Below, piece by piece: positions 1 through 6,416 of a DNA stretch of 36,308 nt. The stretch comes from Lachnospiraceae bacterium. GTDB lineage: Bacteria > Bacillota > Clostridia > Lachnospirales > Lachnospiraceae. The notes beneath the pieces were generated by a model. The model ran no database searches, was not told where the DNA came from, and saw only the letters and a list, made by a program, of their open reading frames with translations. Positions within the stretch are counted from its first letter, which is position 1, and each line of letters starts with the position of its first letter. The DNA lies in assembly GCA_030524665.1 (NCBI GenBank), contig JAUNGL010000017.1, forward strand, positions 1 to 36,308, given 5' to 3'. The position numbers were made by a program, and so were the translations under genes.

Positions 1-20
1 CAAATAGCGCACTTAGCCAT
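1..20 (-). CDS. rpmB: 50S ribosomal protein L28, N-terminal fragment
   Basis: Only the first codons are in the window. Read on the minus strand they give MAKCAI, the usual beginning of the zinc-type (Cys-containing) bacterial L28, a component of the large ribosomal subunit. A strong AAGGAGG ribosome binding site lies just upstream. The divergent position next to asp23 (yloU) and a DAK2/DegV gene is the same as in Bacillus subtilis (rpmB-yloU-yloV), which supports the call despite the tiny fragment. Confidence 0.8.
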
Positions 21-45
21 GATTGCACCTCCTTGAATGATATTA

Positions 46-67
46 AGTCTATTTGTACGTATAGACT
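46..67 (-). other. Hairpin in the rpmB 5' leader
   Basis: AGTCTAT (46-52) and ATAGACT (61-67) form a perfect 7-bp stem with an 8-base loop, between the predicted rpmB transcription start and its ribosome binding site. There is no U-run, so it is not a terminator. It could be a stability element or a site for feedback by L28; that is inference. Confidence 0.45.
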
Positions 68-79
68 CACAGCAAAAGT

Positions 80-108
80 ATTCTACCAGATACAACAATA
101 TTTTGCAA
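80..108 (-). promoter_or_regulatory. Sigma-A promoter of rpmB
   Basis: On the minus strand, -35 TTGCAA (103-108), 17-base spacer, -10 TAGAAT (80-85). It lies about 60 bases upstream of the rpmB start codon. The -10 with its upstream bases is one arm of a 12-base inverted repeat whose other arm is the -10 region of the divergent promoter at 148-176. Confidence 0.7.
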
Positions 109-147
109 GCGGAAATTGAAAATATTTTAGAAATATAAAAAATCATG

Positions 148-176
148 TTTGCATTTACAGAGATTTCTGGTAGAAT
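148..176 (+). promoter_or_regulatory. Sigma-A promoter of asp23-fakA
   Basis: -35 TTTGCA (148-153), 17-base spacer, -10 TAGAAT (171-176), about 95 bases ahead of the asp23 start. The sequence TCTGGTAGAATA (166-177) is the exact inverse of 79-90 in the rpmB promoter. Confidence 0.6.
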
Positions 177-272
177 AAACATGGATGTGTCTGGCAGCGA
201 ATCTGTCAGGAGTTATATGATTTGATTGCAAACTGTAAAATAGTAAGAAACCGATAGATGGAGGTATCTATT

Positions 273-629
273 ATGAAGGGACGTATGGTGAATGAACTTG
301 GGTCTATCGTCATCGATTCGAATGTAATTGCCACCTATGCCGGGAGCGTAGCTGTGGAATGCTTCGGTATTGTCGGCATGGCGATCGTAAATGTGAAGGA
401 TGGTCTGGTAAGGCTTCTGAAAAAGGATAGCCTGGAACGCGGGCTGGCTGTCCGCATTGAAGATAACAGGATTTCGATTGATTTTCACGTGATCGTATCC
501 TACGGAGTCAGCATTTCTGCTGTGGCAGATAATCTGTTTGGCAGTGTAAAATACCGTGTGGAAGAATTTACCGGTATGGAAGTTGAGAAAATCAATATGT
601 TCGTAGAGGGCGTAAGAGTCATTGATTAA
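273..629 (+). CDS. Asp23/Gls24 family envelope-stress protein (YloU-like)
   Basis: A 118-residue cytoplasmic protein of the Asp23/Gls24 family, small alkaline-shock related proteins associated with membrane homeostasis. The N-terminal segment ELGSIVIDSNVIATYAG and the following CFGIVGMA are characteristic, as is the C-terminal NMFVEGVRV. I chose ATG 273 because GGAGG lies 8 bases upstream; an in-frame ATG at 258 overlaps that site and has none of its own. It is 14 bases ahead of the DAK2/DegV gene, as in B. subtilis yloUV, so the two are cotranscribed. The exact function of this subfamily is not settled. Confidence 0.9.
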   Translation: MKGRMVNELGSIVIDSNVIATYAGSVAVECFGIVGMAIVNVKDGLVRLLKKDSLERGLAVRIEDNRISIDFHVIVSYGVSISAVADNLFGSVKYRVEEFTGMEVEKINMFVEGVRVID

Positions 630-643
630 GGAGGAGTTTACCA

Positions 644-2335
644 GTGGGTGTGAATACGATAGACGCATCGCTTTGTGCCAGGATGTTTCTGGCCGGTGCG
701 AAGAATCTTGAAGCTAAGAAAGAATGGATTAATGAGTTAAATGTATTTCCGGTTCCGGATGGCGACACGGGTACTAATATGACCATGACCATTATGTCTG
801 CAGCCAAGGAAGTGGCTGCAATTGAGTCAATGGATATGGAATTGCTGGCAAAGGCCATTTCGTCAGGCTCACTGCGTGGGGCACGCGGTAATTCCGGTGT
901 GATTCTGTCTCAGTTATTCCGTGGATTTTCTAAGGTTATCCGTGAGGAAAAGGAAATTACTCCGGTAATTCTGGCAGCTTCTTTCCAGAAAGCAGTTGAG
1001 ACTGCATACAAGGCAGTTATGAAGCCGAAGGAAGGAACGATTCTTACCGTTGCAAAGGGTGCGGCAGACAAAGCACTTGCGCTGCTGGATGAGAATCCGG
1101 ATGTTGCTCTTGATGAGATGCTTTCCGAGGTGCTTGTATGTGCGGAAGAGGTACTGAACCGCACGCCGGAAATGCTTCCGGTACTGAAGGAAGCCGGCGT
1201 GGTGGATTCCGGCGGACAGGGGCTTCTTCAGGTGTTGAAGGGAGCATACGATGCATACTGCGGCAAAGAGATTGATTATACGACGATTGAGGCGGCTCCG
1301 GCGAAAGCAGCTCCGTCTGTGAGCAGTGAGTCGTTGCCGGAAGCGGACATTAAGTTCGGATACTGCACTGAATTTATCATCATGCTTGAGAAGGAGTTCA
1401 ATGAACAAACAGAGCTTGATTTCAAGGCATATCTCGAATCTATCGGAGATTCGCTTGTAGTCGTGGCAGATGATGATATTGTCAAGGTACATGTGCATAC
1501 GAATGATCCGGGACTTGCGATTCAGCGTGCGTTGACATACGGTTCTCTGACGAAGATGAAGATCGATAATATGCGTGAGGAGCATCACGAGAGGCTGATC
1601 AAAGATGCAGAGAAAGTAGCTGCCGAACAGAAGGCAAAAGAGGCGGCCAAGGTAGAGGCTAAGCAGGAGCCGGCGAAGGAGACAGGCTTTATTTCCGTAT
1701 CCATCGGTGAAGGTATTGCAGATATTTTCAAAGATCTCGGAGTAGACTATCTGATTGAGGGCGGACAGACGATGAATCCGAGTACAGAGGATATGCTGAC
1801 CGCAATTGAGAAGGTCAATGCAAAGAATATTTTCATTTTGCCGAATAATAAAAATATCATTCTGGCTGCGAATCAGGCGAAGTCTCTGGTAGAGGATAAG
1901 AATATTTTCGTGATTCCGACGAAGACCATTCCTCAGGGAATTACAGCTGTGATCAATTATGTCCCGGAAAAGACACCGGAAGAAAATGCAGCCGTGATGG
2001 AGGAAGAAATCCAGCGGGTAAAGACCGGACAGCTCACTTATGCGGTGCGTGATACGCACATTGATGACAAGACCATTCATGCAGGCGATATTATGGGCGT
2101 TGGGGATCATGCGATTCTGGCTGTCGGCAAAGACATTGATCCGGTGGCAGAAGAGACAGTGGCTCTGATGGTAGATAACGATACTGAGCTGATCAGCATT
2201 TATTATGGCGAAGATATGAGAGAAGAGGAAGCCGAGGCGCTGAAAGAGCGGGTAGAGAAACTGTATCCGGACTGTGATGTCGAACTGAATTTTGGTGGTC
2301 AGCCAATTTATTATTATATTATTTCTGTGGAATAG
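644..2335 (+). CDS. DAK2 and DegV domain protein, fatty acid kinase FakA-like (YloV)
   Basis: A 563-residue protein with an N-terminal DAK2 (dihydroxyacetone-kinase-type ATP binding) domain, roughly residues 1-200, a middle domain to about 330, an Ala/Lys/Glu-rich linker (about 325-345) and a C-terminal DegV-like half. The ATP/metal motif FPVPDGDTGTNM has the expected acidic residues D39 and D41. FakA-type proteins phosphorylate fatty acids bound to a separate FakB (DegV) partner, feeding exogenous fatty acids into phospholipid synthesis; no fakB is in this window. The start is GTG 644, set by GGAGGA ending 8 bases upstream. It probably shares a transcript with asp23; a hairpin with a T-run follows it. 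Confidence 0.88.
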   Translation: MGVNTIDASLCARMFLAGAKNLEAKKEWINELNVFPVPDGDTGTNMTMTIMSAAKEVAAIESMDMELLAKAISSGSLRGARGNSGVILSQLFRGFSKVIREEKEITPVILAASFQKAVETAYKAVMKPKEGTILTVAKGAADKALALLDENPDVALDEMLSEVLVCAEEVLNRTPEMLPVLKEAGVVDSGGQGLLQVLKGAYDAYCGKEIDYTTIEAAPAKAAPSVSSESLPEADIKFGYCTEFIIMLEKEFNEQTELDFKAYLESIGDSLVVVADDDIVKVHVHTNDPGLAIQRALTYGSLTKMKIDNMREEHHERLIKDAEKVAAEQKAKEAAKVEAKQEPAKETGFISVSIGEGIADIFKDLGVDYLIEGGQTMNPSTEDMLTAIEKVNAKNIFILPNNKNIILAANQAKSLVEDKNIFVIPTKTIPQGITAVINYVPEKTPEENAAVMEEEIQRVKTGQLTYAVRDTHIDDKTIHAGDIMGVGDHAILAVGKDIDPVAEETVALMVDNDTELISIYYGEDMREEEAEALKERVEKLYPDCDVELNFGGQPIYYYIISVE

Positions 2336-2364
2336 AAATCGATTTGACTGTGAGTGAACAGACT

Positions 2365-2430
2365 GCCAGTACTGTGATGTGCAGATGATGAGACCGGAAT
2401 CTGCATGGCATGGTACTGGCTGGTTTTTCT
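2365..2430 (+). terminator. Rho-independent terminator after the FakA-like gene
   Basis: GCCAGTAC (2365-2372) pairs with GTACTGGC (2413-2420); an inner stem GCAGAT/ATCTGC extends the hairpin. TTTTT follows at 2424-2428. It separates the asp23-fakA unit from recG, although read-through is possible because no good recG promoter is visible. Confidence 0.65.
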
Positions 2431-2470
2431 ATAAGAACATGCAGTATTTTGCGGATGTATGGAGGAAAGA

Positions 2471-4528
2471 ATGGCAGTAGAGCGGGAGATAGATTCTCTG
2501 AAAGGAATCGGAGAAAAAACGAAGCAGGTGTTTTTGAAAGCAGGAATTGCTACATTGGAGGATTTGCTCGCCTATTATCCGAGGGATTACGAAGCATATG
2601 AACCGGTGCGGGAGATAGCATCTCTCAGGGAGGGTGAGATTGCAGCAGTTCGGGCGGTTGTCACGGCACCGCTTTCCGGCAGGTATATTCGGGGGCTGAA
2701 TCTCACATCCGGAATCTGCCGGGATCATTCCGGTGAGCTGATGCTGACCTGGTTCAATATGCCCTATCTGAAAAATTCCATAAGGTCCGGTGTCTCTTTC
2801 ATTTTCCGGGGACGTATTAAACGCAAAGGTCAACGGCTGCTCATGGAGCAGCCTGCTGTTTTTCACGAAGAACAGTACAATGCTCTGGAAAAAGAGCTGC
2901 GCCCGGTCTATACGCTTGTAAAGGGACTGACGAATACGATGGTATCCAAAGCCGTGAAACAGGCGCTTGCAATAAGGGACCTACGGAGAGAATATCTGCC
3001 GGAAGCGATACGCAGGCGATACGGTCTTTGCGAATACAATTTTGCCATCGAGCAGATTCATTTCCCGGAAAATCGGGAAGCACTTCAGATTGCCCGGAAC
3101 CGTCTGGTGTTCGATGAATTCTTTTTCTTCCTGCTTCAGCTTCGGAAGCTGAAGCAGACAAGAGAAAAAGCAAGCTCAGTCTTTCACATGCACCGGGCGG
3201 AATGCACTGGACGTGTGATTGAAGGACTGCCATACCGTCTGACAGGTGCACAGCAGAAGGTCTGGAGTACGCTGGAGCGGGAGCTTGCCGGAGAGACCGT
3301 GATGGTGCGTCTGATTCAGGGAGATGTAGGTTCGGGGAAGACGATTGTATCAATTCTTGCCCTGTTGATGACGGCGGAAAATGGGTTTCAGGGAGCTTTG
3401 ATGGTGCCGACGGAGGTGCTTGCAAGACAGCATTACCAGGCGGTCATGGAACTGTTAGAGCAAAATCATCTGCCGTATCAGGCAGCTCTTCTGACGGGAT
3501 CCATGACCGCCAGGGAAAAGAGGCTGGCTGGTGAACGGATCAGGAGCGGAGAAGCGAATATCATCGTTGGGACGCATGCGCTGATACAGGAGAATGTCGA
3601 GTATCAGAATCTGGCGCTGGTTATTACTGATGAGCAGCACAGGTTCGGTGTGCGGCAGAGGGAAGCTCTTTCACAAAAAGGCCAGATGCCGCATACAATA
3701 GTGATGAGTGCAACGCCGATACCCAGGACACTGGCAGTCATCCTCTACGGGGATCTGGATATTTCAGTCATCAATGAACTGCCGGCGAACCGGTTGCCGA
3801 TCAAGAATTGTGTCGTGAATACGGGATATCGGAAAACCGCATATAAATTTATTGCGGATCAGGTCAGCAAAGGACATCAGGCGTACGTGATCTGTCCGAT
3901 GGTGGAAGAGAGCGAGGCGATCGAGGCAGAAAATGTCATAGAGTACGCCCAGACCCTGCAGGAAGCGCTTCCGCCTTCGGTTATTGTGGAGTATCTACAT
4001 GGCAAGATGAAGTCGAAGGAGAAGAATGAAATTATGGAGCGTTTTCTCCGGAATGAGATTCAGGTGCTGGTTTCCACGACAGTCATTGAGGTGGGAGTCA
4101 ATGTACCCAATGCTACGGTGATGATGGTAGAAAATTCTGAGCGCTTCGGATTGGCACAGCTTCATCAGCTCCGGGGCCGGGTGGGACGCGGAGATGCACA
4201 GTCGTACTGTATTTTTGTGCATACGATGGATGGAAAACAGATCAAAGAGCGGTTGGATATCCTGAACCAGTCCAATGACGGGTTTGAAATCGCCAACCGT
4301 GACCTGAAGCTGCGGGGTCCGGGAGATCTGTTCGGTGTTCGCCAGAGTGGGATGATGGATTTTACACTGGCGGATATTTATGCGGATGCCAATTTGCTGC
4401 AGCAGGCAAACGAAGCGGTCAGCGAGCTGATGGAGACAGACCGGATGCTTACGGAAGAAGCACATCAGGATCTGCGCAGACGGTTCGAATTGCTTCAGCA
4501 AAAACAGTCAGGGCAGTTAAATCTGTGA
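2471..4528 (+). CDS. recG: ATP-dependent DNA helicase RecG
   Basis: RecG (685 residues, family length about 680-690) remodels stalled replication forks and branch-migrates Holliday junctions. The N-terminal wedge/OB part covers about residues 1-230. Walker A GDVGSGKT is at 284-291 and the DEQHRFG box starts at 387. MSATPIPRTLA and the C-terminal QLRGRVGRG (motif VI) and RDLKLRGPGD segments are typical of RecG. ATG 2471 is preceded by GGAGGAAAGA; the in-frame ATG at 2459 overlaps this site and is less likely. The location after asp23 and fakA is conserved across Firmicutes. Confidence 0.96.
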   Translation: MAVEREIDSLKGIGEKTKQVFLKAGIATLEDLLAYYPRDYEAYEPVREIASLREGEIAAVRAVVTAPLSGRYIRGLNLTSGICRDHSGELMLTWFNMPYLKNSIRSGVSFIFRGRIKRKGQRLLMEQPAVFHEEQYNALEKELRPVYTLVKGLTNTMVSKAVKQALAIRDLRREYLPEAIRRRYGLCEYNFAIEQIHFPENREALQIARNRLVFDEFFFFLLQLRKLKQTREKASSVFHMHRAECTGRVIEGLPYRLTGAQQKVWSTLERELAGETVMVRLIQGDVGSGKTIVSILALLMTAENGFQGALMVPTEVLARQHYQAVMELLEQNHLPYQAALLTGSMTAREKRLAGERIRSGEANIIVGTHALIQENVEYQNLALVITDEQHRFGVRQREALSQKGQMPHTIVMSATPIPRTLAVILYGDLDISVINELPANRLPIKNCVVNTGYRKTAYKFIADQVSKGHQAYVICPMVEESEAIEAENVIEYAQTLQEALPPSVIVEYLHGKMKSKEKNEIMERFLRNEIQVLVSTTVIEVGVNVPNATVMMVENSERFGLAQLHQLRGRVGRGDAQSYCIFVHTMDGKQIKERLDILNQSNDGFEIANRDLKLRGPGDLFGVRQSGMMDFTLADIYADANLLQQANEAVSELMETDRMLTEEAHQDLRRRFELLQQKQSGQLNL

Positions 4529-4534
4529 AGACAC

Positions 4535-4563
4535 TTGAATTATTGGAAAATTTGGTATATGAT
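4535..4563 (+). promoter_or_regulatory. Probable sigma-A promoter of the DUF6465 gene
   Basis: -35 TTGAAT (4535-4540), 17-base spacer, -10 TATGAT (4558-4563). It would give a leader of about 120 bases before the start codon at 4689. That leader holds a T-run (about 4624-4631) but no clear stem before it. Confidence 0.5.
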
Positions 4564-4688
4564 GCAGTTGTTGCAAACTGTAACTGTTTGTTATGGGTCG
4601 GCTGAGACGGGACAGAAAATGCTTGTTTTTTTGAAAGGCTCAAAGGTACCGTTTCAAGATGCATGGCATTGATTGAGGAGGAATTATT

Positions 4689-5117
4689 ATGAAAAAGGTG
4701 ATTCAGGATGCGGAAAAGGTAACGGCGAAGCTTGCTGCTGAAGTGAAGGAAGAAGCACCGAAGGTAGCTGAGAAAGCAGCAAAGGCAGCAGAGAAAACCG
4801 TAAAAGCAGCTGGCAAGACGGTAAAAGAAGCAGCCAGAAAAGCAGAGACCGCAAAAACAGAAGCTAAGAAAGCAGTGGCAACTGCCGCAGCAAAGGCACC
4901 GGCCAAGAGAGGGATGAAAGAAACGGTATATCTTCAGTTTCTTGGAAAAGAGATCAACAAGGACGATGTGATGAAAAAGGTAAAGGAAGTCTGGACAAAA
5001 CAGATGAAGCAGAAGGTGGGAGATATGCATACCGTAGCACTTTACCTGAAACCAGAAGAGAATATGGCATATTTTGTGATCAACGGAGATGTGACAGGAA
5101 GTGTGACATTGGACTAA
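4689..5117 (+). CDS. DUF6465 family protein with Ala/Lys-rich histone H1-like tail
   Basis: A 142-residue protein of unknown function. Residues 1 to about 75 are almost entirely Ala, Lys, Glu, Thr and Val in repeats such as KAAEKTVKAAGKTVKEAA, like the tail of histone H1 or a long amphipathic helix. Residues about 76-142 form a compact domain (ETVYLQFLGKEIN ... VALYLKPEENMAYFVINGDVTGSVTLD) which I recognise as the DUF6465 domain of Clostridia. The start follows GAGGAGG with 8-base spacing. It appears to be a single-gene unit with its own promoter, ended by a shared terminator with the SASP gene. DNA or RNA binding is suggested by the basic tail but is not shown. Confidence 0.8.
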   Translation: MKKVIQDAEKVTAKLAAEVKEEAPKVAEKAAKAAEKTVKAAGKTVKEAARKAETAKTEAKKAVATAAAKAPAKRGMKETVYLQFLGKEINKDDVMKKVKEVWTKQMKQKVGDMHTVALYLKPEENMAYFVINGDVTGSVTLD

Positions 5118-5217
5118 GGCGGTTCACAGCCCTGCAGTCCGCAAATAATATCAGATTTCCCTCCAGTATGATAATTTTCAGCGCGAAATGTCTCATATAT
5201 GGTTGAACGGGAATTAT

Positions 5218-5252
5218 AAAAACAGGGATATCCTGTGATACCCCTGTTTTTC
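5218..5252. terminator. Bidirectional terminator between the DUF6465 and SASP genes
   Basis: AAAAACAGGG (5218-5227) pairs with CCCCTGTTTTT (5241-5251), extended by ATATC/GATA near the loop. A-run and T-run flank the stem on both strands, so it can end both convergent transcripts. Confidence 0.8.
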
Positions 5253-5288
5253 TCTGCCATTTGCGGCTGGCTCAGATGCCTTGATTCA

Positions 5289-5528
5289 TTACATCTGCGT
5301 TCCGCTTGTAGGCATTGCAGAACCTGTACCGGACATCTGGCGCTCCTGTGCCTCGATCATTTTCTTTACCATATATCCACCGACAGAACCATTCTGCTTG
5401 GATGTCAGGTTTCCGTTGTAACCATCTGTGAGCGGTACGCCCAGCTCATTTGCTACTTCGAATTTGAAACGGTCCAGTGCGCTTTTTGCTTCCGGTACTG
5501 CTGCTGTGTTAGATGAACGATTTGACAT
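5289..5528 (-). CDS. Alpha/beta-type small acid-soluble spore protein
   Basis: A 79-residue SASP. These proteins coat DNA in the forespore, protect it from UV and chemicals, and are cut by the GPR protease at germination. Visible family features are the FKFEVANELGV segment, which contains the GPR cut-site region, and NGSVGGYMVKKMIE, the second conserved block. The N-terminus is Ser/Asn rich. The start has a very strong AAAGGAGG site. It is a single-gene unit with a sigma-G-like promoter at 5605-5633 and a shared terminator. Confidence 0.95.
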   Translation of the reverse strand: MSNRSSNTAAVPEAKSALDRFKFEVANELGVPLTDGYNGNLTSKQNGSVGGYMVKKMIEAQERQMSGTGSAMPTSGTQM

Positions 5529-5582
5529 AATAAATGCCTCCTTTGTTTTTTACTTTTTCATTTTTCGTTTGTTTTATTTGTT

Positions 5583-5601
5583 GTGCAGTTCTTAGCTGCA
5601 C
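5583..5601 (-). other. Hairpin at the predicted 5' end of the SASP mRNA
   Basis: GTGCAG (5583-5588) and CTGCAC (5596-5601) form a perfect 6-bp stem with a 7-base loop. It begins about where transcription from the adjacent sigma-G-like promoter should start, so the mRNA would carry a hairpin at its very 5' end, a configuration known to stabilise bacterial transcripts. The stabilising role here is inferred. Confidence 0.5.
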
Positions 5602-5604
5602 TCA

Positions 5605-5633
5605 TAGTATGTGCATCAAAAGAGAATATAAAC
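5605..5633 (-). promoter_or_regulatory. Sigma-G-like forespore promoter of the SASP gene
   Basis: On the minus strand, -10 CATACTA (5605-5611) fits the sigma-G/F-type CATnnTA exactly. With a 17-base spacer the -35 is GTTTA (5629-5633), one mismatch from the usual GnATA-type element. SASP genes are classic sigma-G targets, so the match is expected from the gene it serves. Confidence 0.6.
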
Positions 5634-5689
5634 TGGTAAATTTTTCTGTTTTATAGATATATATTTTTGATAAAATTTCAGAAAAAGTG

Positions 5690-5718
5690 TTTACTTTTTT
5701 GGAACTTTTTGCTATACT
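5690..5718 (+). promoter_or_regulatory. Sigma-A promoter of the methylglyoxal synthase homologue
   Basis: -35 TTTACT (5690-5695), 17-base spacer, -10 TATACT (5713-5718). The expected start is near 5725, leaving a leader of about 36 bases that contains the GGAAGGGG ribosome binding site. Confidence 0.65.
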
Positions 5719-5760
5719 CAATTCTGAGGTGTTGTGGATGTAGGAAGGGGTAAGTGTGAA

Positions 5761-6168
5761 ATGAACATAGGATTTATTGCTCACAACAACAAGAAAAGCC
5801 TTATTGAGAATTTCTGTCTGGCCTATAAGTATATTTTTTCCAAGCATAATTTGTACGCTACTGGCATCACCGGACGCAGAATCGAGGAAGTTACGAACCT
5901 GAAGGTTTACAAGTTTCTGCCGGGAAGTGTCGGCGGGGACAAACAGTTTATGGATATGATTGAGCGCAATTGCATGGACATGGTGATTTTTTTCTATAAT
6001 CCGATTATGACGAGTCCGAATTCGCCTGATATATTTGCGATTTCCAGATGCTGCGATCAATACAATATCCCTATCGCGACAAACATTGCTACGGCGGAGT
6101 CTCTGGTTATGGGACTTGCAAGAGGAGATTTGGACTGGAGACTGAATATCCGTTCTGACGAGTTTTGA
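5761..6168 (+). CDS. mgsA: Methylglyoxal synthase homologue with altered active site
   Basis: A 135-residue protein that aligns without gaps to E. coli MgsA, which converts dihydroxyacetone phosphate to methylglyoxal and phosphate. Family hallmarks are present: LYATGITGRRIEEVTNL, the GGD loop (D60, equivalent to E. coli D71), PD (D90, D101), YNIPIATNIATAE and the GDLDWR tail. But three active-site positions differ: N9 for D20, N80 for D91 (FFYNP instead of FFxDP) and N87 for H98 (PNSPD instead of PHxPD). The essential D71 equivalent is kept. It may be a weakly active, re-tuned or non-catalytic paralogue. ATG 5761 is chosen because the family starts MxIxxIAH and GGAAGGGG lies about 10 bases upstream; an ATG at 5734 precedes that site. 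Confidence 0.82.
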   Translation: MNIGFIAHNNKKSLIENFCLAYKYIFSKHNLYATGITGRRIEEVTNLKVYKFLPGSVGGDKQFMDMIERNCMDMVIFFYNPIMTSPNSPDIFAISRCCDQYNIPIATNIATAESLVMGLARGDLDWRLNIRSDEF

Positions 6169-6365
6169 TCAGTGCAGAATGGCAGCAGGATTTCAGGAAG
6201 CCGCTGTATGTTCCGGATATTAAAAGCTTTGAATCACGGTAAGAGAAGGACAGGCATAAGACAGTAATTTATGAACGACAGACAGAAGAATAAGGCAGGC
6301 GTGGAATGCTGCAGTGCAGGCCGGAAGAGGCCGGAAGCAGACATTTTACCGGGAAAGGCAATAAA

Positions 6366-6398
6366 GAAGTCGGGGTTGAGAAACTCCGGCTTCTTTTT
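6366..6398. terminator. Terminator between the mgsA homologue and the DUF1846 gene
   Basis: GAAGTCGGGG (6366-6375) pairs with CTCCGGCTTC (6384-6393), with two wobble pairs, followed by TTTTT on the plus strand. On the minus strand the stem ends in CTTCTTTATT, so it probably serves both convergent genes. The 6169-6365 stretch ahead of it holds no gene I can support. Confidence 0.75.
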
Positions 6399-6416
6399 GT
6401 CTTTGTCTTGATTGAT

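Noticed and set aside
914-2110. A 398-codon minus-strand open frame inside the FakA-like gene
   Set aside because: It is antisense to a well-supported gene; its Cys, His and Ile rich composition is that of a shadow.
5235-5516. Cys-rich plus-strand open frame opposite the SASP gene
   Set aside because: It is antisense to a clear SASP gene, begins within the terminator and has no ribosome binding site.
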